Shown: piece by piece, positions 14,425 to 20,741 of the stretch | How the letters are laid out: every line of letters starts with the position of its first letter | Position numbering within the stretch: the stretch's first letter is position 1 | Assembly (NCBI GenBank): GCA_964432465.1 | Contig: CAYSNI010000013.1 | Location: forward strand, 1 to 22,622 | Direction of reading: 5' to 3' | Source of the DNA: JAHFLQ01 sp964432465 | Lineage (GTDB): Bacteria; Patescibacteriota; Minisyncoccia; UBA6257; WO2-44-18 | DNA length: 22,622 nucleotides | The notes under the pieces: generated by a model | Told to the model about the DNA's origin: nothing | Seen by the model: the letters and a program-made list of their open reading frames with translations, nothing else | The model's database searches: none | Position numbers and translations under genes: made by a program

Positions 14425-16168
14425 GGCGACGAAACTCGTCCGCTATTCTATGTTTCTCAGCATGAAGCTCGGTCAGGTCAACACCATTTTGCTCCGCGAG
14501 CCGGATTGCTTCCGAATTTTTTTGGCGATCATTCCGTAATGATTCCAAACCTAATTGACGGACAAGCTCTATCAATTCGGCTTCCGCGCCAGCCTTTTCC
14601 CGCACCGTCTCGAGACCGGAACGAAGACTAACTATATCTAAAAGTCTTTCCTGCTCAGGATTGAGAGGTGAGGCGTCTCCGCCGACGGAAAATTTCAAAA
14701 CCGCCTGGTACTCCTCAGGTAAGTAACGAATGCCCGACTGGATTACGGGGTAAGAATCTTTAAAATTCAGTACCAATGAAGCAATACGCTGGCTGATCAG
14801 TTCTCTCCTTGAAAGTGGCGCTTCCGCCGCGCCAGCCAGAACCGGCTCACCAAAGGAAACGCGCGCCGGCTGATCCGTGACTTTTATCCCCTCCATTTCT
14901 TCAATCAAATAATTTTCCTGAATACCGCTTAACCGCGAAGCCTCTTTCAGCCAATGGGCCCGCTCCACCGGACTTGCCAAGAATTTTATTTTGGACAACA
15001 CTAGCCGCATATTTTTTTTAATGTCATTAGCCTGACCGTTAAAAGAATAGCGCTCAAAATAATACCGCATGGCGGGAATTGCTTCCTTAACTAAATTTAT
15101 AAAAAGTCCCGGCTTCGCGACCGCGATATCTGCCGGATCTTTTGCCTCAAGGCCAGACGGGAATCTAATAACTTTCGCCGAAAAATCGGCCGCCCCAGCA
15201 AGATCGATCGCCCGTTCTGTGGCAATATGACCGGCCTCGTCCTGATCGAAAGATAGGATGAGCGACTCCGCGATACGCCGCAGAGATTTAAGATGTTCGA
15301 TAGTCAGCGCCGTGCCAGAAGTTGCTACCATATTTCTTAGACCATCCTGCCAGGCCATAATAAAGTCCATCTGACCTTCAACCAATACCGCCGATCCGGC
15401 TTCCCGAATAAAATTCTTCGCGCGATCCAACCCATAAAGAATTTTGGATTTATTAAAAATGGGTGTCTCCGGTGAATTCATATATTTAGCGACTTCATGA
15501 GCCGACTCTCCCTGAGTCTGTCGCAGAGGCATAATCCGACCGGTAAACCCAACCACTTTCCCGAAATGGTTATACAAAGGAAACATCACCCGATTACGAA
15601 AACGATCCATATAGGTACCGCGCTCGGTCTTAAACGCCAGACCAGCTTTTTCGATCAGGACCACAGAAAAGCCGATCCCCGTCAGATGACGCGTCAGTCC
15701 ATCGACGGCATCCGGCGCGAACCCAATCTCAAATTCTTTAGCTGTCTCCCCTGTCATCGATCGCTTTTTTAAATATTCAATCGCCGGCTTACCAGCTTCC
15801 GCCACTAGTTGTTTTTTGAAAAAATCTTTCGCCGCTCTGTTGATTTCATAAAAGGCGTTGAAATCCTTTTGGTCGGAGTTACCTACCTTGCCGATATCCA
15901 CGCCGGCTTTCTCGGCGAGAATTTTTAATGCCTCAATAAAATCAAGATTCTCGTATCGCATCAAAAACGCGAACACATCACCCCCGATCCCACAGCCGAA
16001 ACAATGCCAGGTTTGTCGATCCGGCGAAACCATAAATGACGGGGACTTTTCCTTATGAAAAGGACAGTTGGCCTTAAGATTTCGCCCCGCCGGCACGAGA
16101 TTCAAATAAGGACGCAGGAAATCTACAATATCCAACTTTTCCTTTATTTGCTGTGTAGAGTCGCTCAT
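14396..16168 (-). CDS. dnaG: DNA primase
   Basis: Primase makes RNA primers at the replication fork. The CHC2 zinc finger (CPFH near residue 35, CFGC near 56) is complete, the catalytic core includes FRNRVMFPLYNHFGKVVGFTGR, and the TOPRIM metal motifs are visible (VLVEGQMDFI near residue 262 and LSFDQDEAGHIA near 308). The last ~150 residues form a helical C-terminal helicase-interaction region. A short insert RQTQGESAHE near residue 216 is encoded by a variant of the palindromic repeat seen in alaS. 590 aa is normal. The ATG lies 6 nt after a -10 box. Confidence 0.96.
   Translation of the reverse strand: MSDSTQQIKEKLDIVDFLRPYLNLVPAGRNLKANCPFHKEKSPSFMVSPDRQTWHCFGCGIGGDVFAFLMRYENLDFIEALKILAEKAGVDIGKVGNSDQKDFNAFYEINRAAKDFFKKQLVAEAGKPAIEYLKKRSMTGETAKEFEIGFAPDAVDGLTRHLTGIGFSVVLIEKAGLAFKTERGTYMDRFRNRVMFPLYNHFGKVVGFTGRIMPLRQTQGESAHEVAKYMNSPETPIFNKSKILYGLDRAKNFIREAGSAVLVEGQMDFIMAWQDGLRNMVATSGTALTIEHLKSLRRIAESLILSFDQDEAGHIATERAIDLAGAADFSAKVIRFPSGLEAKDPADIAVAKPGLFINLVKEAIPAMRYYFERYSFNGQANDIKKNMRLVLSKIKFLASPVERAHWLKEASRLSGIQENYLIEEMEGIKVTDQPARVSFGEPVLAGAAEAPLSRRELISQRIASLVLNFKDSYPVIQSGIRYLPEEYQAVLKFSVGGDASPLNPEQERLLDIVSLRSGLETVREKAGAEAELIELVRQLGLESLRNDRQKNSEAIRLAEQNGVDLTELHAEKHRIADEFRRLEVKGAKVV
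15510..15529. repeat. Degenerate palindromic repeat motif inside dnaG
   Basis: CCCTGAGTCTGTCGCAGAGG differs by a few bases from the CCCTGAGCCTGTCGAAGGG motif of alaS and encodes LRQTQGE in the same reading frame relation. It falls between the conserved VVGFTGRI and AKYMNSPETPIF segments of primase. Confidence 0.6.
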
Positions 16169-16174
16169 GTGTCT

Positions 16175-16203
16175 AATGTACTCTTATTAGCGCCGATTTT
16201 CAA
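16175..16203 (-). promoter_or_regulatory. dnaG promoter, predicted leaderless
   Basis: TTGAAA (16203-16198) and TACATT (16180-16175) are 17 nt apart; the dnaG ATG follows the -10 box after 6 nt. The -35 box is inside the T-rich tail of the upstream terminator. Confidence 0.6.
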
Positions 16204-16210
16204 AGAAATA

Positions 16211-16230
16211 CCCCTCTATTGAAAGAGGGG
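16211..16230 (-). terminator. Terminator overlapping the end of the second metallopeptidase gene
   Basis: CCCCTCT-TTCAAT-AGAGGGG on the minus strand followed by TATTTCTTTG. The codons for the final Pro-Leu-Phe-Gln and the TAG stop lie within the hairpin. Confidence 0.7.
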
Positions 16231-16908
16231 CTTTAATTTTTGGTAATCGTTAGAATTAAAAAATCCAAATCGATAGAGCAATTCAAGCTTCTGGCGATAG
16301 CGGGGATCAGTTTTGAGCCAGGGATATTTAAAAACTGGATTGTCCGCATTAAGGTAAAGGTACTCGTAGCATTTCTCTACCCATTCGGCGATATCCTCAT
16401 TAAGGTTTGTTCGACCGTAACTAGTGAGCACACCTTCTGACTCGGCAATGCCATACTTTTCTTCATAAACTTTTCCGGCAATCTTGATCCAGCCGAAATG
16501 AAACTCATACCAGCCACGCGGATAATACTTATCCAATTTATGATGATAGGCGTGCGCGGTTTCGTGCCAGACAAGTTCCTGCTTTACCCAATGCTTGCGA
16601 AGACAAATTCTGTTCAGTAAATCTGCAACGCATCGATGACCAATCGGAATAAATGATTGGCCCGAGATAAAGTGATCCACATCACTCCTGACCTTTACTT
16701 CATCTAATGAATCAACCATCGCCTTCGGAAGTAAGCTGAATGCGTCAAGAATCACTTTCTGATCATCTTCACTTAAAGCCTCACCGACAATCTTGGGAAT
16801 TTTGTAATCTCGTGGAATGATTGGATCGAGAATCAAACTTCCACGATCTCGCCACGAAGGCACACAGCCGACGGCGGCTACCAGTAGTAATACCCCGGCC
16901 AGCTTCAT
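16216..16908 (-). CDS. Putative lipoprotein zinc metallopeptidase, copy 2
   Basis: The 230-residue protein starts with a short hydrophobic signal ending in a lipobox-like Cys (MKLAGVLLLVAAVGC). The gluzincin-type motif HETAH is at about residue 115 (ELVWHETAHAYHH), and NEDIAEWVE about 60 residues later offers the third ligand Glu, as in the HExxH...EDxAE proteases of the anthrax lethal factor/Pro-Pro endopeptidase type. It is a paralogue of the gene just upstream (shared YR.KL.LLY..GF.N..DY..LKPLF ending). AGAGG lies 6 nt before the ATG. Substrate unknown; probably anchored on the outer face of the cytoplasmic membrane. Confidence 0.7.
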   Translation of the reverse strand: MKLAGVLLLVAAVGCVPSWRDRGSLILDPIIPRDYKIPKIVGEALSEDDQKVILDAFSLLPKAMVDSLDEVKVRSDVDHFISGQSFIPIGHRCVADLLNRICLRKHWVKQELVWHETAHAYHHKLDKYYPRGWYEFHFGWIKIAGKVYEEKYGIAESEGVLTSYGRTNLNEDIAEWVEKCYEYLYLNADNPVFKYPWLKTDPRYRQKLELLYRFGFFNSNDYQKLKPLFQ

Positions 16909-16954
16909 ACTGCACCTCTTAATTTACTGACCTGATAGTAATACAAAATTTAAA

Positions 16955-16978
16955 AAACCGCTATTCAAATAGCGGTTT
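16955..16978 (-). terminator. Terminator overlapping the end of the first metallopeptidase gene
   Basis: AAACCGCTAT-TTGA-ATAGCGGTTT, a perfect 10-bp stem, followed by TTTAAATTTTG on the minus strand. The last codons Lys-Pro-Leu-Phe-Glu and the TAG stop are inside the hairpin. Confidence 0.85.
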
Positions 16979-17641
16979 CAACTGCTTGTAGTCCTTCGCG
17001 TTGAGAAATCCATACTTGTATAAAAGTGCCAGTTTCTTCCGATAACGCTCGTCCTTTTTTACTTCCGAATTGCCGGTGATCACATAATTCGAGCCATATA
17101 TAAGATAGCTGTAACACTCCATCACCCACTCCGCGACGTCTTCATTTGAATTTCCCCGGCTGTACGCGGTAAGAATCCCCTCATTGTTGGGCAAGTTCAG
17201 GTCTCTGATATAAACACGTCCGGCTACCCTCGACCAATCAGAGATAAAATTCGAGCCGTTGGCAATAAGACGTGCCCGATGCAGATGGCCCATTTCGTGA
17301 AAGATTGTACGGGAATCTATCGAAGTCACACTAATACAAATCCGACGTAAAAAGGGAATGCAAAAATGCGCTCCAGCCTGCCGGCCATCCCAAGCTTTGC
17401 CTAGATGCGGATCATTCTGTCTAAAAATATGGAACGAAACTCCGGTAATCATTTCTCTATTCATCCGACCCAACACTTCCAAAATCAAATCGGTATCCTC
17501 TAGGTTAGCTTCGTCGGTATAAATCGCAAAATTAACATTTGTACCGCTGATTCCTTTTATTACTTCTTTAAGCGCAACTCCTCCACAACCAATCAATCCC
17601 AAAATTATGCAGACGCAAAAGATTATTAGAAGTAACTTCAC
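16961..17641 (-). CDS. Putative lipoprotein zinc metallopeptidase, copy 1
   Basis: The 226-residue protein has a hydrophobic N-terminus with a lipobox-like Cys (IILGLIGCGG, Cys ~19), HEMGH near residue 113 (TIFHEMGHLHRA) and NEDVAEWVMECYSYL about 60 residues later, giving the same HExxH...EDxAE arrangement as its neighbour. The two proteins align in the C-terminal half but differ in the N-terminal third, so the duplication is not recent. The start is GTG with AAGGAAG about 8 nt upstream. No extra domains are visible. The family assignment rests on motifs only. Confidence 0.7.
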   Translation of the reverse strand: MKLLLIIFCVCIILGLIGCGGVALKEVIKGISGTNVNFAIYTDEANLEDTDLILEVLGRMNREMITGVSFHIFRQNDPHLGKAWDGRQAGAHFCIPFLRRICISVTSIDSRTIFHEMGHLHRARLIANGSNFISDWSRVAGRVYIRDLNLPNNEGILTAYSRGNSNEDVAEWVMECYSYLIYGSNYVITGNSEVKKDERYRKKLALLYKYGFLNAKDYKQLKPLFE

Positions 17642-17704
17642 AAAACACTTCCTTCCATTTCAAACTGCTATCTTTCAGGCTACGCCGAATTTCACAAAAG
17701 AAAA

Positions 17705-17730
17705 GCCCCCTTTGGTTTCCCAAAGGGGGC
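17705..17730 (-). terminator. Strong terminator of the GC-rich small-gene operon
   Basis: GCCCCCTTTGG-GAAA-CCAAAGGGGGC, an 11-bp stem with a GNRA-type loop, followed by TTTTCTTTTG on the minus strand. It marks the downstream end of the block that starts at 19142. Confidence 0.9.
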
Positions 17731-17774
17731 TAAGTACTTCGAAGCATCCGCCCTCCTCCCTTATCTCGGGGAGT

Positions 17775-17862
17775 GGGGCGAGCGAGCGAAGACTAGCTAT
17801 CCGGGTAGGTGGTATCCCTCCCGGCGTCCATCCATGTGGCGCTAGCCATCGCCGCTCGCCCC
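17775..17862 (-). ncRNA. Compact structured RNA segment near the end of the GC-rich operon
   Basis: A perfect 10-bp stem (17775-17784 with 17853-17862) encloses two hairpins: 17801-17824 (CCGGG...CCCGG plus three more pairs) and 17838-17853 (GGCG...CGCC). The loop of the latter can pair with the linker at 17791-17797 (GGCUAG with CUAGUC, one G-U), a possible pseudoknot. An 18-codon ORF (starting MASATWMDAG) and a 5-codon ORF after GGGAGGAGG lie in or next to it. The fold could be regulatory or a processing element; I match no known class. Confidence 0.4.
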
Positions 17863-17876
17863 GGAAAATTTGTCAG

Positions 17877-17981
17877 TCAGATCGCTGAAACAAAATCTGC
17901 TGCGGGTTTGAGCTTTAGGTCGGAACCCGCCTTCCGACCTCGGCCTAGCCGAAATTCCTCTCCCATTTCTGTAGCATTCAT
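17877..17981 (-). CDS. Possible 34-residue peptide in the GC-rich operon
   Basis: ATG at 17981 follows GGAGG with no spacer, and the frame runs 34 codons (starting MNATEMGEEFRLGRGR) to TGA. The Shine-Dalgarno spacing is wrong for this ATG, but a second ATG at 17966 in the same frame would be too far. It would be the only TGA-terminated gene here, another reason for doubt. Apart from this and the structured segment at 17775-17862, the stretch 17731-18042 shows no gene. Confidence 0.2.
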   Translation of the reverse strand: MNATEMGEEFRLGRGRKAGSDLKLKPAADFVSAI

Positions 17982-18000
17982 CCTCCACTCTTCAACACCC

Positions 18001-18037
18001 GAAGCAGTCGGCAGTTTATTCAACCACCGACTGCCTC
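18001..18037 (-). other. Hairpin after the third small gene of the GC-rich operon
   Basis: GAGGCAGTCGG (18037-18027) pairs with CCGACTGCTTC (18011-18001) over 11 bp including one G-U, with a 15-nt loop. No T-run follows, so it is more likely an mRNA stability or processing hairpin than a terminator. Confidence 0.55.
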
Positions 18038-18042
18038 ACACG

Positions 18043-18228
18043 CTAGTCGCGATCGAATCCGAGGGCGAGCTGGCCCCCGGACATGCAGACCCGGATGATC
18101 CGCCCGGTGATCGGATCGGGAACTTGCGTCCGCCGATCGTGCCAGCCCTGCCGGAGAATCTCATCCTCCGGTTCGCCGACCAGCTCCTCGATGACCTCCT
18201 CCAACGCCTTGATTTCCGCTTCGTCCAT
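18043..18228 (-). CDS. Small acidic protein, third gene of the GC-rich operon
   Basis: The 61 residues start MDEAEIKALEEVIEELVG, an amphipathic acidic helix, and continue with a polar part containing ILRQGWHDRRTQVPD and ending GGQLALGFDRD. The ATG at 18228 is preceded by GGGGAGGG about 8 nt upstream. A longer open frame continues to 18744 but is out of frame with the well-supported gene at 18345-18737 and crosses a hairpin. GC-rich codons dominate. It is preceded by the leader repeat at 18253-18303. No family recognised. Confidence 0.65.
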   Translation of the reverse strand: MDEAEIKALEEVIEELVGEPEDEILRQGWHDRRTQVPDPITGRIIRVCMSGGQLALGFDRD

Positions 18229-18252
18229 CGCCCGACCCTCCCCTTTTTCAAA

Positions 18253-18303
18253 AAACAAACCTTGATTCCAATTCGCGAGACAATCTCGTGAACTGGAGAA
18301 AGG
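18253..18303. repeat. Leader repeat, copy in front of the third small gene
   Basis: About 50 bp homologous to 18765-18814: on the minus strand both read CCTTTCT.C.GT..ACGA...TGTC.TCGCG.AT.G.AATCAAGGTTTGTT. Each copy begins at the base of the preceding hairpin and ends 15-25 nt before a Shine-Dalgarno site. It contains a small CGAGA-TTG-TCTCG hairpin. Confidence 0.75.
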
Positions 18304-18339
18304 CCCGGTGCCACAAATCTTTCGATTTGGGGCACCGGG
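18304..18339 (-). terminator. Long hairpin after the second small gene
   Basis: CCCGGTGCC-CCAAATC-GAAA-GATTTGT-GGCACCGGG: about 15 pairs with one internal mismatch and a GAAA loop, followed by CCTTTCTCC. It may terminate, pause or protect the transcript between genes. Confidence 0.65.
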
Positions 18340-18344
18340 TAAAA

Positions 18345-18737
18345 TTAGTCGGCGTAGACGTGGGTCAGAACCCACCGACCGCGCCGGCTCACCTTCCGGT
18401 CGAGCCGGAAGACTCGCGCCACCGGGAGCTTCTGGTTCTTCCGGGGGGCGGTGGGCGGACCGTCCTTGAGGGCCTCGGCGCCGGTCACGAAGACCAGCGG
18501 CCGGAAGTCCCCGTCCTCGAGGATCGACTCGGACTTCTCCGAGTGCATCTCGGTCCGGGACCGGACACCGGTCTCCTCCTCGAGCTTCTCGAAGCGACCC
18601 GAAGCAGTCGTCTTCGCGACCCGGTTGCCCTTCGGGCAGTACCGGGAATGGACGCCGGACGCGCTCGCCTTGGCGAGCCGCCCCTGTTTCCGGACGTCCT
18701 CGGAAACCGTGTCCGCCGTGGAATAGAAGTTCACCAT
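18345..18737 (-). CDS. Unidentified basic protein, second gene of the GC-rich operon
   Basis: The 130-residue protein starts MVNFYSTADTVSEDVRKQGR and is rich in Lys, Arg and Glu; the C-terminal part (ARVFRLDRKVSRRGRWVLTH) is strongly basic. I see no signal peptide, membrane helix or catalytic motif. ATG 18737 has GGGAGGG (around 18749-18744) 6-7 nt upstream. Third codon positions are mostly G or C (runs of CTC, GAG, GAC, CGG), very unlike dnaG or rpoA nearby. This suggests recent transfer or a different selective regime. Nucleic-acid binding is possible from its charge, but that is a guess. Confidence 0.65.
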   Translation of the reverse strand: MVNFYSTADTVSEDVRKQGRLAKASASGVHSRYCPKGNRVAKTTASGRFEKLEEETGVRSRTEMHSEKSESILEDGDFRPLVFVTGAEALKDGPPTAPRKNQKLPVARVFRLDRKVSRRGRWVLTHVYAD

Positions 18738-18764
18738 TGGCCACCCTCCCAATATTTCAAAAAG

Positions 18765-18814
18765 AACAAACCTTGATTTCGATCCGCGACGACAGGTCGT
18801 AGACCGAAGAAAGG
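18765..18814. repeat. Leader repeat, copy in front of the second small gene
   Basis: Homologue of 18253-18303. The core AATCAAGGTTTGTT is identical, and the small hairpin is preserved with changed sequence (ACGAC...GTCGT instead of CGAGA...TCTCG), that is, with compensatory changes. Confidence 0.75.
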
Positions 18815-18815
18815 C

Positions 18816-18852
18816 GGCCTCTCATAGTGTCCTTTCGTAACTATGAGAGGCC
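18816..18852 (-). terminator. Long hairpin after the first small gene
   Basis: GGCCTCTCATAGT (18852-18840 on the minus strand) pairs perfectly over 13 bp with ACTATGAGAGGCC, loop of 11 nt, followed by GCCTTTCTTC. Same position and same downstream CCTTTCT as the hairpin at 18304-18339. Confidence 0.65.
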
Positions 18853-18874
18853 TAGGGTAGCGAAAACTTCTATT

Positions 18875-19075
18875 CTAGATCGACTGGATCTGATCCAGGT
18901 CGACCCCGTCCAGGCGCGCCTGCCGCGCCTTACGATACAATCGGGCAACATGCCCGTCGCGATTCAGCTCCCGAGCCGCCTGGCTCTGGAGCCGCCGGCG
19001 CATCTCGCCGGCGCTGATAACGCTGAGGCCGCAATCGCGAGCCTCATCATCATCGGACACCAGATGTCCGGACAT
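18875..19075 (-). CDS. Small charged helical protein, first gene of the GC-rich operon
   Basis: The 66 residues start MSGHLVSDDDEARDCG and continue as a strongly charged, Arg/Gln-rich helical stretch (EMRRRLQSQAARELNRDGH, LYRKARQARLDGVDLDQIQ). ATG 19075 is chosen over the in-frame ATG at 19081 because a full AGGAGG (19087-19082) ends 6 nt upstream of it. A strong promoter lies 38 nt further upstream. High GC, including third positions. No family recognised; the repeated Arg/Ala helix may bind nucleic acid or another protein. Confidence 0.7.
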   Translation of the reverse strand: MSGHLVSDDDEARDCGLSVISAGEMRRRLQSQAARELNRDGHVARLYRKARQARLDGVDLDQIQSI

Positions 19076-19112
19076 CAGCAACCTCCTATGAAGAACTCAA
19101 ACTTACCTGAAC

Positions 19113-19142
19113 AGTATAGCATATAATGCTCTATTTTGTCAA
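19113..19142 (-). promoter_or_regulatory. Strong promoter of the GC-rich small-gene operon
   Basis: TTGACA (19142-19137), 18 nt, TATACT (19118-19113) with TGC before the -10 box. It has the same -35, the same 18-nt spacer and the same extended -10 as the promoter at 122-151. Confidence 0.85.
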
Positions 19143-19169
19143 GCCCCTCGTCAAGCACAGAATAGGGGG

Positions 19170-19502
19170 TTAAATAGGCCTGATTTTAAAGCTATTTTTA
19201 GAAGCAAAATACTCTCTTAGTCTGGCCGTTTCCTTGTCAATCACCGGACCTTCATAGTCACCCGAATGCGCGGTCGCCCCCTGATAAACAGGCGCCTTCT
19301 GATCCAGATGGAGACTTAAAGATAATATCTTTGATTCTTTTTGCCAAGTCCCATAGATATGAAAACGCGGATAAAGCCCGCTGGAAAGGGATTTATAGAA
19401 CCGAAGCTCTTTAGTTTTCGGATCCGCCCCATCGTAATGATAACCCGCCGATCGCATAGAATCAGTGAAGTTTTCGGTAAAATTTTTGATCTGAAAATGC
19501 AT
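19170..19502 (-). CDS. Conserved CPR hypothetical protein
   Basis: The 110-residue protein has a central beta-rich part (KELRFYKSLSSGLYPRFHIYGTW, ILSLSLHLDQKAPVYQG) followed by TAHSGDYEGPVIDKETARL. I recall similar short proteins (YPRFHIY, LHLDQK, TAHSG.Y) from other Parcubacteria but no assigned function. No signal peptide or membrane helix. It starts 2 nt after the stop codon of the CopC-like gene and is likely co-transcribed and coupled with it. Confidence 0.7.
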   Translation of the reverse strand: MHFQIKNFTENFTDSMRSAGYHYDGADPKTKELRFYKSLSSGLYPRFHIYGTWQKESKILSLSLHLDQKAPVYQGATAHSGDYEGPVIDKETARLREYFASKNSFKIRPI

Positions 19503-19504
19503 AA

Positions 19505-20254
19505 TTACTTAACTACAATCAATCCTCGCATAGTTTCAGCGTGCGCGCTGCAATGATAAGGATACGCGCCAGGCTTATCAAAAACTAAGGAAAATACCTC
19601 GCCCTGTTTCAACGCCTTGGAATTTTGCGCCTGAAAATAAGTATGCGCCGGATGACTATCGGTATTTATGTAATGAGTCACACTATCCTCGTTTTTCCAA
19701 AATATTTTCGTTCCCTTGTCCACCAAGATGACGCGCGGATTAAAAGTAACATCTTGCATGGACACCAAAACCTCTTTCTTGCCGCGAAGATCAAAGTACT
19801 CCCCTACTTTCAATGCCGTAGCATCGATCGCGAACTCAAAATATCCCGTATGGCAACTACCGTCCGGCCAACAAGCTTTATACTCCACCCTGTATTTTCC
19901 TTCCGGCGCCGTCACGTCAAACTCTCTCCTTAACGCCAGCTGATTCTCATCAATGTTCGTTTCACCTATTCCGTAATCTTTACCGTTGCCTAGAATTTTT
20001 ATTTCCGACGGCTTGACTAAATCAAAATTAAAATTAATAACCACATTGATAGGCGGCGCGGGCAAAACCGCCCCGTGCTCAGGCGTGTTGGATTCGTAAT
20101 GAGCTGACTTTTTCGGTTTCTCAAAGACGTATTTCTTTTCATCCGTTGGCAGGGTCATCTCCATATCAGCCGGCATATTAAAATTCCGCCAAACTAAAAA
20201 TAATACTATTCCCAACACCGCGCCAATCACCACTGCAATAATAACTTTTTTCAT
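19505..20254 (-). CDS. Membrane-anchored copper protein: CopC-like domain plus cupredoxin
   Basis: The 249-residue protein has an N-terminal membrane anchor (VIIAVVIGAVLGIVLFLVW). Residues ~50-145 resemble CopC (HYESNTPEHGAVLPAPP, VINFNFDLVKPSEI, ending in VEYKACWPDGSCHTGYFEF). The C-terminal ~85 residues are a cupredoxin with a complete type 1 copper ligand set: His in VTHYINTD, then Cys, His and Met in HCSAHAETM near the end. It should face outward and bind copper, perhaps for electron transfer or copper handling (inference). ATG 20254 lies 7 nt after a perfect TATAAT, so the mRNA is probably leaderless. Confidence 0.8.
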   Translation of the reverse strand: MKKVIIAVVIGAVLGIVLFLVWRNFNMPADMEMTLPTDEKKYVFEKPKKSAHYESNTPEHGAVLPAPPINVVINFNFDLVKPSEIKILGNGKDYGIGETNIDENQLALRREFDVTAPEGKYRVEYKACWPDGSCHTGYFEFAIDATALKVGEYFDLRGKKEVLVSMQDVTFNPRVILVDKGTKIFWKNEDSVTHYINTDSHPAHTYFQAQNSKALKQGEVFSLVFDKPGAYPYHCSAHAETMRGLIVVK

Positions 20255-20261
20255 TTACTTA

Positions 20262-20267
20262 ATTATA
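20262..20267 (-). promoter_or_regulatory. -10 box for the CopC-like gene, predicted leaderless
   Basis: A perfect TATAAT ends 7 nt before the ATG at 20254. No clear -35 box exists; the upstream 17-23 nt lie inside the tRNA-Pro gene. Promoter and tRNA 3' end are only 5 nt apart. Confidence 0.65.
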
Positions 20268-20272
20268 CAACG

Positions 20273-20343
20273 TCGGGCCGCCGGGAATCGAACCCGGCCT
20301 ATACGCACCCCATGCGTACGTACTGCCGATATACTACGGCCCG
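20273..20343 (-). tRNA. tRNA-Pro (anticodon GGG)
   Basis: The minus strand folds as a full cloverleaf: acceptor CGGGCCG/CGGCCCG with the C1-G72 pair expected for bacterial tRNA-Pro, a D arm GTA...TAC with GG in the loop, anticodon stem TACGC/GCGTA with loop ATGGGGT (anticodon GGG), and T arm CCGGG-TTCGATT-CCCGG. The discriminator base is A. The 3' CCA is not encoded (ACG follows), so it must be added after transcription. Confidence 0.95.
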
Positions 20344-20364
20344 TTATTTCAATACTCTACTAAA

Positions 20365-20388
20365 AATCCCCTCCGACTGGAAGGGATT
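20365..20388 (-). terminator. Terminator of rpmB, upstream of tRNA-Pro
   Basis: AATCCCTTCC-AGTC-GGAGGGGATT, a 10-bp stem with one T-G pair, followed by TTTTAG on the minus strand. Its 5' arm overlaps the last two bases of the rpmB stop codon. Confidence 0.85.
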
Positions 20389-20635
20389 ACTTAGCGGCAG
20401 CAGCTGCCGCGACTTTTTTGGCCATTCCTTGAGCTGAAGGCGCCTTTACCCAAGTCGCTTTAGACTTAGTCTTGATGCACTGGACGCACATCAAACCAGA
20501 CTTGCCAGAAGGAAGCAGGTGCTTTTGCAAATTAGGATATTTACGGGTCCAGTTGGTCGGATTGTAGTGGCCGCGGAGTAACACGCGAGTGCCTACCATC
20601 TTTGAACCTTTCCCACATGTCGCGCACTGTCTCAT
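20387..20635 (-). CDS. rpmB: 50S ribosomal protein bL28
   Basis: bL28 is a late-assembling large-subunit protein. The zinc-binding form is seen: CATCGKG at the N-terminus and CVQC near residue 50, with YPNLQKHLLPSGKSG between them. The 82 residues include a C-terminal Ala/Lys-rich tail (AKKVAAAAAAK) not found in most homologues. The gene appears monocistronic, with its own terminator. A TAGATT -10-like box about 9 nt before the ATG is a weak promoter candidate, and no Shine-Dalgarno sequence is present. Confidence 0.9.
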   Translation of the reverse strand: MRQCATCGKGSKMVGTRVLLRGHYNPTNWTRKYPNLQKHLLPSGKSGLMCVQCIKTKSKATWVKAPSAQGMAKKVAAAAAAK

Positions 20636-20718
20636 ATAATTTAGAATCTAGAAGTTAGAACATAAAATCTAGAATTAAGAACATTCTAACCGAAGCCAGT
20701 ACTTTAGTCAAATTAAAA

Positions 20719-20741
20719 AGGCCGCCTATAAGAGGCGGCCT
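20719..20741 (-). terminator. Terminator overlapping the end of the DUF502-like gene
   Basis: AGGCCGCCT-CTTAT-AGGCGGCCT followed by TTTTAATTTG on the minus strand, a perfect 9-bp stem. The codons for the final Gly-Arg-Leu-Leu and the TAG stop lie in the hairpin. Confidence 0.85.

Noticed and set aside
17731..18042. RNase P RNA fragment, suggested by GATGAATGCTACAGAA
   Set aside because: The other universal RNase P segments, such as GAGGAAAGTCC, are not found in the block, and the segment is far too short.
18043..18744. 233-codon minus-strand frame over the GC-rich operon
   Set aside because: It overlaps the better supported gene at 18345-18737 in another frame and crosses a long hairpin. 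Only its last 61 codons, with their own ribosome binding site, look real. Long open frames are expected in GC-rich sequence.
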